A stretch of 64,000 bases of DNA from Maridesulfovibrio sp050916235 (GCF_050916235.1 NZ_CP104854.1:3472001-3536000); one strand, 5' to 3'; positions 24,457-34,487 are shown, counted from the first letter of the stretch. Made by a program: numbers and translations. Notes: generated by a model from the letters alone, not told the origin.

Positions 24457-26952
24457 ATGAAAATAGGCAATATGAGCATTCTTCAGCGTCATCTGGGACT
24501 TATGGCTTTTGCAGCTGTTCTTGTCATTTGCATTTACTATATAGCTGACCATAGTCTGAAGGTGGTAAGTGCTGATCTTGATAAGTACGCCAGATGGTCG
24601 GAAATCGATATGGCGATGAACGAGGACGTGAACCAGAGCACACTGAGTCTGATCGGTGCTGTGCGGGCTTATACCGCGACTCCCGGAGAGGCTAATTACG
24701 CAAATGTTCTGAAGGGGATGGACACTGCCCGCAAAGGACTGGACGGTATCAGAAAGATGCTTGTCCATAATCCTGAGCTGGAAAAGCAGGCCGGGGAGAT
24801 AGGTCCGCAGTTGGAGGCCATTGGCAGGATAACGGCTTCATTCAAGGGGATTCACGAAGAGCGCACAAAGCTCGTTTCCGAGGCAGACGGAATCATAGCC
24901 GGGGTTATAGCTGATCTTGAAAAAGTGATGGAAGAAAATATCGATCCGGCCAAGTCTCAGGCCGGTATTCTTGCCGATGTAGGCGAAATGATCCGCTGGG
25001 GCGACATTGACATGCTCATGAACGAAGCGGTCATTGCCAACACCCTGAAGCTTAAAATAGCGATACATGATTACGCCTATGATCCCGTTCCGGCGAAATT
25101 CGACAGTTTCGGAAAGGTCCTTGGAACAGCAAGAGAGGGACTTGGAAAATGGGCGCAGGTCATAAACGATGAGGCGGCCCTTGAAGGCACTGCCGCTGCC
25201 GTGTCCAAAGCCTATGATGCTTTGCAGGGGCTGTTTGACAGGCTCGATAAGATTTCGCAGACGGTCGCCGGACTTAATGCGGAGATGGATAAGAGCGCCC
25301 AGGCCGTGGCGGAGACCACCGCCGCAATTATGGAATCAGGCATTGACCCCGCCAAGGCTGAAACACTGGCCGAAGCAAAGCTGGTCAAATCCGAATCGAT
25401 TTATTTTCTCCTTGCGGTCTGCGGAATTGCACTGGTTCTTCTTATGGCGGGGTTTGTTTCGCTGGCCCTTTACGAATCCCGAATACTTCGCAGGCTGACG
25501 GCTGCGGCTGAGCTTGTGGCGAAAGGAGATTTCTCAGGCGATTTCAAACTGGACCAGCAGGATGAGCTGGGGCAGATCTCTGGTGCCTTGAATCGCATCA
25601 AGGAGTCCATTTCCAGCGCATTGGATAAGAATGAGCAGATAATCCATGAAGCTGAATGCGGCAAATTCGATGTCCGGGGCGAGGCGTCAATGTTTAGGGG
25701 CGCTTATGCGCGGCTCATAGACAGTTCCAACACGCTCATGGATATATTCGAGTCCCTGCTGAACAGCCTTCCCGTTGGAGTCATGTCGCGTTCCTTGCGT
25801 AGGGAAATTCTTTACCTGAACAGTTTTGCAAAAAATCTTAGCGGTATCACAAAAGTGGACGGGCAGAGATGTGATCGGATCTTCAATACTGATGACTGCA
25901 AGGGCAACTGCGCATCGGAAAGGTCCCTTGAAAGCGGTAAAGTTGAAGCAGGAGATACAATATGCCGTGTTGCCGGAAAAGAGATGGACATAACCTATTC
26001 CGGAATTCCGCTGATTTCCAGAGCAGGGGAGAGGCGCGGTGTGTTTGAGGTCATTCTCGACCAGACCGATATACGCCGGGCCTACAGGGAAATGATTCAG
26101 ATGTCCGAAAAGGCCGAGGTCATTTCAGAGAGGCTCTCCTCCGCTTCTGAAGAGCTGGCAGCCCAGATAGAAGAGGTGGCCAAAGGCTCTGAAGTGCAGC
26201 GTATGCGGCTTAATGAAACCGCCGGAGCCATGGAACAGATGTCCTCAACCGTGCTGGATGTTGCAAGGAGCGCTTCGGCGGCTTCAGGGCAGTCCGACAA
26301 TGCCCGGAATATGGCAGGCAAGGGAGAAGTGCTGGTCGGAAAGGTCGTTGAAGGAATTGATCAGGTCAACATTGTTGCAACAACTCTTCAACGCAATATC
26401 GAGGGACTCGGGAAGAAGGCCGAGGATATAGGAAGTATCATGACCGTGATTACCGATATTGCCGATCAGACCAACCTGCTGGCGCTCAATGCCGCCATTG
26501 AGGCTGCAAGGGCCGGGGAAGCCGGACGGGGATTTGCCGTTGTTGCCGACGAGGTCCGCAAGCTGGCTGAAAAGACAATGGCCGCCACGACCGAGGTGGG
26601 ATCGTCGATCAAGGAGATTCAGGCCGCAGCGGAAACCAGTGTGCGTGATGTGAATGAAGCGGTGCAGAAGGTCGCGGAGGCGACAGGACTGGCCAATGAA
26701 TCCGGAACGGCCCTTTCGCAGATTGTGGCGCTGTCGTCTGAAAGTTCATCGATCATATCAGGTATCGCCACTGCTGCAGAACAACAGTCTTCTACTGCCG
26801 AGCAGATTAACAGTGCCGTAGAGGAGGTTACTCACGTGGCCTCGGAAACAGCGGACGGCATGTCTCAGTCCGCCAGCGCAATTCAGGAGCTGGCGGTTAT
26901 GGCCGGGGACCTCAAAGTGGTCATAGAAAGATTGAAGAATGTGAAGAGCTGA
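24457..26952 (+). CDS. Methyl-accepting chemotaxis protein with PAS-like domain
   Basis: This 831-residue chemoreceptor has a TM helix at about 15-35. A long helical periplasmic sensor (about 36-315) contains two similar WSEIDMAMNE/WGDIDMLMNE halves, resembling a helical bimodular ligand domain. A second TM follows (about 320-345), then HAMP (about 346-400) and a PAS-like module around 425-545 with a Cys-containing insert (CDRIFNTDDCKGNC). The signalling hairpin holds the near-invariant NLLALNAAIEAARAGEAGRG core near 675. No CheR-binding pentapeptide ends the protein. Ligand unknown; the duplicated helical sensor suggests a small organic acid or amine. Confidence 0.93.
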   Translation: MKIGNMSILQRHLGLMAFAAVLVICIYYIADHSLKVVSADLDKYARWSEIDMAMNEDVNQSTLSLIGAVRAYTATPGEANYANVLKGMDTARKGLDGIRKMLVHNPELEKQAGEIGPQLEAIGRITASFKGIHEERTKLVSEADGIIAGVIADLEKVMEENIDPAKSQAGILADVGEMIRWGDIDMLMNEAVIANTLKLKIAIHDYAYDPVPAKFDSFGKVLGTAREGLGKWAQVINDEAALEGTAAAVSKAYDALQGLFDRLDKISQTVAGLNAEMDKSAQAVAETTAAIMESGIDPAKAETLAEAKLVKSESIYFLLAVCGIALVLLMAGFVSLALYESRILRRLTAAAELVAKGDFSGDFKLDQQDELGQISGALNRIKESISSALDKNEQIIHEAECGKFDVRGEASMFRGAYARLIDSSNTLMDIFESLLNSLPVGVMSRSLRREILYLNSFAKNLSGITKVDGQRCDRIFNTDDCKGNCASERSLESGKVEAGDTICRVAGKEMDITYSGIPLISRAGERRGVFEVILDQTDIRRAYREMIQMSEKAEVISERLSSASEELAAQIEEVAKGSEVQRMRLNETAGAMEQMSSTVLDVARSASAASGQSDNARNMAGKGEVLVGKVVEGIDQVNIVATTLQRNIEGLGKKAEDIGSIMTVITDIADQTNLLALNAAIEAARAGEAGRGFAVVADEVRKLAEKTMAATTEVGSSIKEIQAAAETSVRDVNEAVQKVAEATGLANESGTALSQIVALSSESSSIISGIATAAEQQSSTAEQINSAVEEVTHVASETADGMSQSASAIQELAVMAGDLKVVIERLKNVKS

Positions 26953-26996
26953 TTCTGAACTGCCGCGATTTGTTGCGGCCCGAAAACATAATGACA

Positions 26997-27042
26997 ACCC
27001 CCGTCCATCGGATCGAAGTCCGGTGGGCGGGGGTATTTTTAT
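26997..27042 (+). terminator. Terminator between chemoreceptor and nhaC-like gene
   Basis: A 16-bp stem, ACCCCCGTCCATCGGA with its near complement, is followed by a T run. The genes converge here, so it may act both ways. Confidence 0.88.
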
Positions 27043-27093
27043 TCTCGCACGCAGAATTCTGCGAAGATGCGAAGCCCTGCAGGGCCGTGTAAC

Positions 27094-28800
27094 CTAGTTC
27101 GACACCGGTTTACCGGCAAAGCGTACCAGCGCCATGATGGCGATGATACCTGCTGGCAGAACCAGCATCACGGGCATTCCGAGTCCTGCGGGGATGTACC
27201 CGAATACTACGGATATGATTGCCACAGGAACGGCGTAGAACAGCTGTGTTCTGGTGTGGTCGATGTGGTCACAGGCCGATCCCATTGATGACAGAATGGT
27301 GGTGTCGGAAATGGGTGAGCAGTGGTCGCCGAAGATGGCTCCGGTGAGAACCGAACCGATGTTCAGGATCACGTAGCCCTGTTCGGGAACCAGCGCGTAG
27401 GCCAGCGGGATGCACAGCGGCATGAGGATACCCATGGTGCCGTAGGAAGTTCCGGTGGCAAAGGAGATGATGGAGCCCATGATGAAGATGATGGACGGCA
27501 GCAGGAATGAAGGGATGGTGTCGGACAGCACGCTTACGAGGTAGGCGGCTGTTCCCAGTTCCTTGATGATGCCGGACAGGGACCAGGCCAGCAGCAGGAT
27601 TACTGCGGTGATGTTAAGGGATTTTACACCCTGCACCCATGTGGAGATGGCTTCGTCTACTTTCAGGATGCGCTTGCCGATGGCAATGGCCAGAGCCACG
27701 ATACCGGCAACCATTGCAGCCTGGAAAAGAACCACGGATGCATCGGATGCACCGAAGGCTTCACGGATGGCAACAAAGCTCATGGGTGCATCTTCGAAGA
27801 TTTTCTTGAGCGCAGCATCGTCACCGCCCATGATTCCGTTGTAACCGTTGAAATAGAATCCGAGGAATGCGGCAACAATCAGGGTTCCGATGGGGATGAT
27901 GGCGTACCATACGCTGGGCACCACGTTTTCTGCCGGCTGCAGTTCGGTGGCTTCATCGGCGACCATGGGCTTGGCATTGTCGTCGATTACCTTGCCGGTG
28001 GTGCGTGTGCGGTGCTCGGCGGTGTACATGGGGCCGAATTCACGCATGAACCAGATGGTGGCGAGAATGAAGACCAGAATAAGGATGTTGTAGAAGCGGT
28101 AGGGGATGGTTTCCACAAAAACGCCGTATGCGTTCATTGTGTAGCCGATGCCCTGCAGGCCGTCGCGGATAAGGCCGACCTCGTAGGCAACCCAGGTGGA
28201 GATGAGTGCGATACCGGCTATGGGCGCAGCAGTCGCGTCGATGATGAAGGCCAGCTTCTCGCGGGAAACCTTCATCTTGTCGGTTACCGGGCGCATGATC
28301 GGGCCGACGGTGAGCGAGTTTGCATAGTCATCGAAGAAGATGAACAGGCCCAGCAGCCAGGTGACGAACTGGGAGCTTCTGGGGCTTCTGGCTTTTTTAG
28401 CCAGTGCATCGGCAATGGCCTTTGCACCGCCCATCTTGGATACCAGTGCGATGAGTCCGCCTATGGCCAGACACTGGAGCACGATACCTGCGTTCCACGG
28501 ATCGGCCAGAGAGCCGAGAATTTCGTTGGACAGGCGCAGGAAACCGCCGACAAATCCATTATAGATGTCAAATCCCTTGGCTTCGAGCATGAAAGCTCCG
28601 GAAAATACCCCGATGAAAAGCGAAAGCACAACGTTCTTGGTGATGAAGGCCAGAACAATTGCCACCAGCGGCGGAATCAGTGTAAAAAGGCCGTAAATTT
28701 TGGCGTTGGCCGGTCCCATGCTTGAATCGGCTGCAAATGCCGGTTGGCAAAGCAGTGTAAATAGCACTGTCAGTAAAAACAGTCCCTTCCAATAGCGCAT
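27094..28800 (-). CDS. NhaC-family Na+/H+ antiporter with N-terminal signal sequence
   Basis: The 568-residue polytopic transporter has about 12 hydrophobic helices. Family patterns include FFDDYANSLTVGPIMRPV near 160 and GAIFGDHCSPISDTTILSS near 495. The start is ATG 28800 because GGGGGAAATTC lies directly before it; an upstream ATG at 28827 has no Shine-Dalgarno. The first 24 residues look like a cleavable signal peptide (LLTVLFTLLCQPAFA), which is unusual for this family but occurs in large anaerobe members. It probably exchanges Na+ for H+ or couples Na+ to a small acid. Exact substrate is uncertain. Confidence 0.88.
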   Translation of the reverse strand: MRYWKGLFLLTVLFTLLCQPAFAADSSMGPANAKIYGLFTLIPPLVAIVLAFITKNVVLSLFIGVFSGAFMLEAKGFDIYNGFVGGFLRLSNEILGSLADPWNAGIVLQCLAIGGLIALVSKMGGAKAIADALAKKARSPRSSQFVTWLLGLFIFFDDYANSLTVGPIMRPVTDKMKVSREKLAFIIDATAAPIAGIALISTWVAYEVGLIRDGLQGIGYTMNAYGVFVETIPYRFYNILILVFILATIWFMREFGPMYTAEHRTRTTGKVIDDNAKPMVADEATELQPAENVVPSVWYAIIPIGTLIVAAFLGFYFNGYNGIMGGDDAALKKIFEDAPMSFVAIREAFGASDASVVLFQAAMVAGIVALAIAIGKRILKVDEAISTWVQGVKSLNITAVILLLAWSLSGIIKELGTAAYLVSVLSDTIPSFLLPSIIFIMGSIISFATGTSYGTMGILMPLCIPLAYALVPEQGYVILNIGSVLTGAIFGDHCSPISDTTILSSMGSACDHIDHTRTQLFYAVPVAIISVVFGYIPAGLGMPVMLVLPAGIIAIMALVRFAGKPVSN

Positions 28801-29125
28801 TTTGAATTTCCCCCTTGAAATTTTCATGATGTCGCAAAAAATGTTTCCGGCGATTTACTCCAAAAATGTCATAAAAGCAAATTTGTTTTTGTATCTCGTT
28901 AATTTTCCTCGATAAAATTCTGAAATTACCGAAATGATACACATAAATCCAGTAAGTGCCCAAATTATAAATATTGCCGTCTGTGCGTGCTGTCGGTATC
29001 TTATTATGTCGAAATGGTGAATTGCGGCATTGTCCCTCACGTGGAATTAATGTAAGGACTTGCCTTGTACAGACACCATTGATAATACGAAAATGCACAA
29101 TTCTAAATAAGTTAAAGGAAATCAG
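28801..29125. other. Divergent intergenic region, nhaC-like gene and thiC family
   Basis: This AT-rich 325-base region should contain both divergent promoters. I looked for a TPP riboswitch (conserved CUGAGA and the downstream pairing motifs) and did not find one, and no cobalamin riboswitch was recognised. Confidence 0.5.
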
Positions 29126-30391
29126 ATGTTTTCAAAAAACACAGCTCTCAAAAGCATTTTTGATTCCAGCATTGATGAACTCTGCAAGAGCGAAGGACTC
29201 TCCAAAGAGACTATTATCCAGGGCATCGAGAACGGAACCATGGTTCTGCTGGGGAACCCGAATCATAAGAATGTGAAGCCCACCCTCATCGGGCAGCCCG
29301 CCAAAGTCAAAGTTAACGCCAACATCGGTACTTCTCCTTTCAAGAACGACCGTGAAAAGGAAATGAAAAAGCTGGATACCGCCTGGAAAGCCGGTGCCCA
29401 CGCTGTTATGGATCTTTCCACTGCCGGTGATCTCGACGGCATCCGTACCGACATGCTCAGCGCATGTCCGCTGCCGCTCGGAACCGTGCCCATTTACGCC
29501 ATGGCGCAGCAGTACGTTGCCCGAGACGAAGACCCCGCAGGCTTCACCTTTGAAGAACTGCTGGTTGAAATCGAAAAAGAGGCCGAACAGGGCGTTGATT
29601 TCATGACCCTGCACTGCGGCCTGACCCGTCGCGGTGCCGAATGGGCGCTCGGCGGCGACCGTCTGCTGGGAATCGTTTCCCGCGGCGGTTCCATCCTCGC
29701 CCGCTGGATGCGCGATCACGATGCCGAGAACCCGCTTCTCACCAACTATGACCGCATTCTGGAAATCTGCCTCAAGCACAACGTCACCATCAGCCTCGGC
29801 GACGGTCTCAGACCCGGTGCCGGTGCAGATGCAGGTGACGCCGCACAGTGGGAAGAAGTGCTTGTTCTCGGCAAGCTGGCCAAGCGCGCCCGCGAATACG
29901 GTGTTCAGGCCATGATCGAAGGTCCGGGCCACGTGCCCATGAACCTTGTCGAGGCCCAGATCCGCGGCATCAAGGCTGCCACCTACGGCGCGCCTCTCTA
30001 TGTTCTCGGACCGCTGGTAACCGACTGCGCTCCCGGCTACGACCACATTGCCGGTGCCATCGGCGGAGCCATTGCCGTTATGAACGGCGTGGACTTCCTC
30101 TGCTACCTGACCCCTGCAGAGCACCTGACCCTGCCCGAAATCGATGACGTCTGGAACGGCGTAAAGGCTTCCCTCGTAGCCGCCCAGTGCGGTGAAGTCG
30201 GACTCGGCCGCAAGGACGCCGTTGAACGTGACGCTGAAATCTCCAAAGCCCGCATGCAGCTCGATTGGGACCGCATTGCCCAACTGGCAATCGATCCTGC
30301 TCTGGCCTGTGCCCGCAGAAAAGATCACAAAGACGAAAAAGAATGCGCAATGTGCGGAAAATTTTGCGCCGTTCGCATGCTTTCTGAATAA
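29126..30391 (+). CDS. thiC: ThiC-family radical SAM enzyme (HMP-P synthase or BzaF-like)
   Basis: The 421-residue protein belongs to the ThiC superfamily: NANIGTS near 66, DLSTAGDL, TLHCGLTRRG, SLGDGLRPGAGADAGD near 230 and MIEGPGHVPMN near 275. The C-terminal cluster motif is CAMCGKFC, a CX2CX3C spacing, whereas classical ThiC has CX2CX4C. ThiC makes the thiamin pyrimidine from AIR; the related BzaF makes 5-hydroxybenzimidazole, the lower ligand of anaerobic cobamides. The lack of a TPP riboswitch and of neighbouring thiamin genes leaves both options open. Start chosen for its N-terminal match and an AAAGGAA Shine-Dalgarno. Confidence 0.85.
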   Translation: MFSKNTALKSIFDSSIDELCKSEGLSKETIIQGIENGTMVLLGNPNHKNVKPTLIGQPAKVKVNANIGTSPFKNDREKEMKKLDTAWKAGAHAVMDLSTAGDLDGIRTDMLSACPLPLGTVPIYAMAQQYVARDEDPAGFTFEELLVEIEKEAEQGVDFMTLHCGLTRRGAEWALGGDRLLGIVSRGGSILARWMRDHDAENPLLTNYDRILEICLKHNVTISLGDGLRPGAGADAGDAAQWEEVLVLGKLAKRAREYGVQAMIEGPGHVPMNLVEAQIRGIKAATYGAPLYVLGPLVTDCAPGYDHIAGAIGGAIAVMNGVDFLCYLTPAEHLTLPEIDDVWNGVKASLVAAQCGEVGLGRKDAVERDAEISKARMQLDWDRIAQLAIDPALACARRKDHKDEKECAMCGKFCAVRMLSE

Positions 30392-30435
30392 TAAATATCC
30401 GTTTTAAGCCGCTCTGTACCTGATTGATCATAATG

Positions 30436-30470
30436 GCCCGCAGCAACCTCTGGTGCTGCGGGCTTTTTTT
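30436..30470 (+). terminator. Terminator after the thiC-family gene
   Basis: GCCCGCAGCA pairs with TGCTGCGGGC across 8 bases and is followed by seven Ts. Confidence 0.9.
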
Positions 30471-30924
30471 GTGTAATATCCCAAAACTTAAGTTAAACGA
30501 TCGTTTGAAAATCTGTTTGGGTTGCCGGTTGGGATGCCTCTGGACTCCCCATCCCCTCTCTCCAAAACGCGCTGATAGGCTTCGCGTTTTGGGGGGCTTG
30601 ATGTGCGTGATTTAAGTCTTTTCTGTGTAGCGGATTAAAATCGTTTGGTTGGCAGGTGGACGATTGATTTGACTTGGAATTTTACGCTTAAACTATTGGG
30701 TTTGTTTGGGTGTATTTGCCCACTTTTTGCATTTCCCAGTAGTGAGGGAAAACTCTGCCCGGACGAAGCCTCAAGGGAAGCTCAAGGGCTTTGGCGAACC
30801 TCAAATTGCGCCGTAATCAATCTGCATTTGTGCTTAGGGTGATCAGATGGCCCCCGGAGGGCCGCCGGAGGCAAAAATCAGATCATTCAAAAGCGCAAAG
30901 CGCCTCAACGAATAGGAGGCTGAT
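30471..30924. other. Gene-poor region with inverted repeats
   Basis: No supported gene. It has an inverted repeat CCAAAACGCG...CGCGTTTTGG (30562-30592) and, near the end, a GCCGCCGGAGGCA motif (about 30859-30871) belonging to the dispersed intergenic repeat family. Remains of degraded repeats are the simplest reading. Confidence 0.5.
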
Positions 30925-31581
30925 ATGCTGAAATACGTACGTGATCCCATGAGCGGGCTGACTCATTTTATAGGTTTCTGTCTGGCTATTGCAGGGCTGG
31001 TGCTGCTTGTAGTCGAATCGGTCAATCCTACAAGCGTCATGCATGTGGTGACTTTTTCCGTCTTCGGCGGCGGCATGATCCTTCTCTATCTTGCCAGCAC
31101 TCTTTACCACTGGCTGCCGCTCAGCGAGCGCGGAACCATGTACATGCGCAAGCTCGACCATGCCATGATCTTTGTCTATATCGCGGCAACCTATACTCCC
31201 ATCTGCCTGATCGGGCTGAAGGGGACGTGGGGCTGGTCGCTGTTTGCTGCGGTCTGGAGCATGGGCGTTGCCGGGATCATCACCAAGATGTTCTGGATGA
31301 ACGCTCCGCGCTGGCTTTCCACAGCTTTTTATCTTGGCATGGGCTGGCTGGTCATTATCGGTGCGTCTCCGCTGATTCGCGCCCTGCAGACCGGAGCCCT
31401 GTTCTGGCTCACTCTCGGAGGGGTCATGTACTCCATCGGGGCGGGCATCTACGTGGTCAAGCGCCCTGATCCGTGGCCCCGATTCTTCGGATTCCACGAG
31501 ATATTTCATGTGTTTGTCATGGCCGGCAGCTTCTGCCACTTCTGGGTAATGTACGAATACATCACTCAGATTGGTGTATAG
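30925..31581 (+). CDS. Hemolysin III / PAQR family membrane protein
   Basis: The 218-residue protein has about seven hydrophobic helices. The family's conserved residues are visible: an early GLTHFIGF, a SALYH-like STLYHWLP near 60, KLDHAMIFVYIAATYTP near 78, and the C-terminal HEIFHVFVMAGSFCHF with the metal-binding His residues. Bacterial HlyIII proteins are named for a hemolytic clone; the PAQR fold suggests a zinc-dependent membrane hydrolase. Start at ATG 30925 behind TAGGAGG. Confidence 0.92.
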   Translation: MLKYVRDPMSGLTHFIGFCLAIAGLVLLVVESVNPTSVMHVVTFSVFGGGMILLYLASTLYHWLPLSERGTMYMRKLDHAMIFVYIAATYTPICLIGLKGTWGWSLFAAVWSMGVAGIITKMFWMNAPRWLSTAFYLGMGWLVIIGASPLIRALQTGALFWLTLGGVMYSIGAGIYVVKRPDPWPRFFGFHEIFHVFVMAGSFCHFWVMYEYITQIGV

Positions 31582-31621
31582 GGCGGGCCGGACCGCAATA
31601 TTATTTAAGGGGTTTATCCGA

Positions 31622-32050
31622 ATGGAATCCAGAATAAGCATCATAACTCTGGGCGTTGAAAATCTTGTGCGGGCCTACGAATTTTATAGCGCGCTTGGAT
31701 TTTCAGCGTCCAAAAAGCCGGAAGACGGGATCGTGTTTTTCAGGACTGGCGGTGTCTGCCTTGCCTTGTACCCGATGGAGGCTCTTGCCAAAGACATATC
31801 CGAAGATCAGGAGCCAAACCGCTCCGGTTTCAGCGGTATAACCATTGCCCACAATACGCGCACAAAAGGCGAAGTTGATGAGATTCTTGCGCAGGCCGAG
31901 CGTTTTGGCGGAAGGATATTGAAGCCGGCTCAGGATGTCTTCTGGGGCGGTTACAGCGGATATTTTTCCGACCCGGACAGTCATGTCTGGGAAGTGGCTT
32001 ATGCCGATTTCTGGGAGTTCAATGAAGACGGCAGTCTTGTAATTGCCTGA
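31622..32050 (+). CDS. VOC (glyoxalase/bleomycin-resistance fold) family protein
   Basis: The 142-residue protein has paired beta-alpha-beta-beta-beta units: RISIITLGVENLVRAYEFYSALGF at the start and GGYSGYFSDPDSHVWEVAY near the end, the latter containing the usual C-terminal metal-ligand region. It is close to the glyoxalase-like members annotated as VOC proteins, with no specific substrate. The open frame begins at 31571, but ATG 31622 begins the domain and has AAGGGG upstream. Confidence 0.85.
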   Translation: MESRISIITLGVENLVRAYEFYSALGFSASKKPEDGIVFFRTGGVCLALYPMEALAKDISEDQEPNRSGFSGITIAHNTRTKGEVDEILAQAERFGGRILKPAQDVFWGGYSGYFSDPDSHVWEVAYADFWEFNEDGSLVIA

Positions 32051-32081
32051 TCGCGGGCATGTGCAGCCGGATTGCTAACTG

Positions 32082-33263
32082 ATGCCGATGATACGTGTTC
32101 CATGCATAAAGGGTCAGTCGCCGCGTATTCTGCTGATTGCCCAGAATTACTTCATCATTCCCGAGCTTGTCAGGGCACTGAAAAGTCTCGGGATTTCTTT
32201 TGTTTCCGTCAAATTCAGGCAGGATGAGTCCTTTTTAAGGGAGTTGTTCGAGCGTATCGGCCGGTTCAGGCCCCATTTCGTGCTTTCGGTGAACCACGCG
32301 GGGCTGGACGGGGCCGGACAGGTGCTGGATCTGCTGCGGCGTTGCGGCGTGCCTTTCGCAAGCTGGTTTGTGGATCGGCAGGAGCTGTACATGCGTGCGC
32401 CCGTTCCTTCGGAATCGCTGCTGGCCGTGTTCACCTGGGACCCTGAAGCCTTGCCGTTTCTTGCAGTACGCAATGTTTCCCACGCGCACTACCTGCCGCT
32501 CGGGACCGATCCGTCCGTGTTCAGGCCGGGAGGAACGGGTGATGCGCTGCATCGGGTTTCCTTCGTCGGTTCATCGTGGACAGGCAAGGTCGGCGATGTG
32601 TTGCGGGCAGGGCGTTTCCCCGTCAAGTTGCTGCGGAGTTACAGGCCGTTGGCGGAGCTGCTGGAATCCGGCGTTTCCGCTGATCCGCAGGGGCTGATTG
32701 CCCGGGCAGGTGAAGAAGCCGCTCTGGCTTTCGAAGGACTTTCCACCGAAAAGCAGGCCATGTTCCTGCGGCTGGTGAGTCTTCAGGCCACGCGAATACG
32801 GCGGGTGCGGGCTGTTTCAGCGCTGCTGGATTTCTCTCCCGTGGTGGTCGGCGATGCCTACTGGGGCCGGGAGCTTGGACGTAGCGGCAAAAATTTTACT
32901 CTCTGGAACCGCCTTTCATATGAGACTGAGCTGCCGGAGTTCTACCGGAGTTCACTGGTCAATTTCAACTCAACCAGCCTGCAGTCGCAAGCTTCCGTTA
33001 ATCAGCGTGTTTTCGATGTTCCGGCCTGCGGAGGTTTTCTGCTTACCGAGCGGACTGCTGCACTGGAAGCTCTTTTCGAACCGGGCCGCGAAGTCGCCTG
33101 CTACAACTGCGTGGACGAAATATCCGAAACCGTGGCCCGCTGGATCGCCGACGGACCGGGCCGGACGTCCATTGCCCGTGCCGGGCTGGAAAGAGTCCTC
33201 GCCTGTCATACCTACCAGCATCGGGTTGCCGAGATTGTTTCGAAAATGCGGGCCTTCTACTAG
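32082..33263 (+). CDS. CgeB-like glycosyltransferase
   Basis: The 393-residue soluble protein has an N-terminal Rossmann-like half (PRILLIAQNYFIIPELVRAL, then VDRQELYMRAPV) and a C-terminal half. The latter contains NRLSYETELPEFYRSSLVNFN, then VNQRVFDVPACGGFLLTE near 305, typical of the CgeB/DUF3880 group of GT4-like glycosyltransferases. In Desulfovibrio such genes are common in surface polysaccharide or flagellin glycosylation loci, but no such neighbours are here. The sugar and acceptor are unknown. Confidence 0.82.
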   Translation: MPMIRVPCIKGQSPRILLIAQNYFIIPELVRALKSLGISFVSVKFRQDESFLRELFERIGRFRPHFVLSVNHAGLDGAGQVLDLLRRCGVPFASWFVDRQELYMRAPVPSESLLAVFTWDPEALPFLAVRNVSHAHYLPLGTDPSVFRPGGTGDALHRVSFVGSSWTGKVGDVLRAGRFPVKLLRSYRPLAELLESGVSADPQGLIARAGEEAALAFEGLSTEKQAMFLRLVSLQATRIRRVRAVSALLDFSPVVVGDAYWGRELGRSGKNFTLWNRLSYETELPEFYRSSLVNFNSTSLQSQASVNQRVFDVPACGGFLLTERTAALEALFEPGREVACYNCVDEISETVARWIADGPGRTSIARAGLERVLACHTYQHRVAEIVSKMRAFY

Positions 33264-33466
33264 GCTCGATATGACTTTTGATTGTCGCTGGTGATCTTTA
33301 TGAGTTAATATCTAACGTATTTTAGAATAGGTTGTATTTTATTATATAGTGTAGTAGTTGATATTTGATATAATCAAGTTGGCGTCCAGTTATCTGCTTC
33401 AGTTCTGGTGTGAGCTTTGGAGCACTTGTTTCTGCGAGCTTTCATAAATGCGGGGAAGGTGAGTCC

Positions 33467-34450
33467 ATGAGTGATGAGATAAAGGAACAGAATGAAACTA
33501 AAATTGATCCCGGGCCGAGTGTTAAGCACGATATGGATATAGCCCCTGGGACCGGATTTAATTGGCCCGGTGTGTTCAAGGGATTTGTGCTTGTCGCGTG
33601 GATTGTTTTTCTGCTTGTTTCTGCTTCAATGGCCTGCTCCGGAAAAGTTTATACGATGCTTCAGGATTTCCCCGGCAAGTTCAAGGAATCTCTCAATGGA
33701 CAAACATTAACCAAGGGGCCAGAATATTATGCAAAAAAGTTGGAAGGCGGTTCAGTCTGGGAACTATTGCGTTCATATGACACCGTTGCCCCGTATCCGG
33801 TGATTCTTTCAGTCCTGAATGCCGCGTTTCCACGTTGGACTGAGATGGAACATCTGTATGAAAACGGCTGTGATGGAGTTGTTGAAGTAAGCGGGAATTA
33901 CTGCAGCCTGTTCGAATCTGTGGACAAGTATCTTGAGGCTGTCGTTCTGACGGAGAACCTCGATCCAAGAAATTTATCCATCAGCTACAATGTTGCCCCT
34001 AATGTTTTTAAGTTTGCTGCGGAGGCGGAAAAGGTCGACTTTCCGGAGGTTGCGATCAGCTGGGTAATGATGATGCGGGCTCAAAAGGATAAAGACAAGC
34101 AACTTGCTAAACTGACAGACAGTTTTTTTATCATGCTGGTACTTGGTGCATTCGGCAGTCTGGTATTTCTCATCAAGGATTTTCTGTACGGCGAAAAGAG
34201 GGTGAGGGTTGCCCAGTATATTTTCAGGCCCGTGCTGGGCATGTTTCTGGCTATGACGGTCTTTCTGATGGATATACTTACCCATTCCGTCCTGTCCACT
34301 GCCTCGGTTGAGGAACTGCGCCTTGAGCCGCTGTACTTTCTCGGCATTGTTTCCGGCATGCTGGCCGAACAGACTTACGGTGTGATTTATGCCAGGGCCC
34401 AGAAAGTGATCAGGAAAGCCGCTGAAGACGCAGGCGTAACAGGAGTTTGA
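33467..34450 (+). CDS. Hypothetical membrane protein
   Basis: The 327-residue protein starts at ATG 33467 (AAGGTGAG upstream). It has a polar N-terminus, a TM helix at about 37-57 (FVLVAWIVFLLVSASMA), a ~160-residue extracytoplasmic part with a likely disulfide (NGCDG...NYCSL), and two or three TM helices at 220-310. No family was recognised. The large outside domain between membrane anchors suggests a sensor or an envelope protein. It is followed by a terminator. Confidence 0.7.
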   Translation: MSDEIKEQNETKIDPGPSVKHDMDIAPGTGFNWPGVFKGFVLVAWIVFLLVSASMACSGKVYTMLQDFPGKFKESLNGQTLTKGPEYYAKKLEGGSVWELLRSYDTVAPYPVILSVLNAAFPRWTEMEHLYENGCDGVVEVSGNYCSLFESVDKYLEAVVLTENLDPRNLSISYNVAPNVFKFAAEAEKVDFPEVAISWVMMMRAQKDKDKQLAKLTDSFFIMLVLGAFGSLVFLIKDFLYGEKRVRVAQYIFRPVLGMFLAMTVFLMDILTHSVLSTASVEELRLEPLYFLGIVSGMLAEQTYGVIYARAQKVIRKAAEDAGVTGV

Positions 34451-34487
34451 AGTTTGTAAGTCAAGGGTGAGTATACACGCATTCATA

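Noticed and set aside
28801..29125. TPP riboswitch before the thiC-family gene
   Set aside because: The conserved CUGAGA and the downstream pairing blocks were searched for and not seen.
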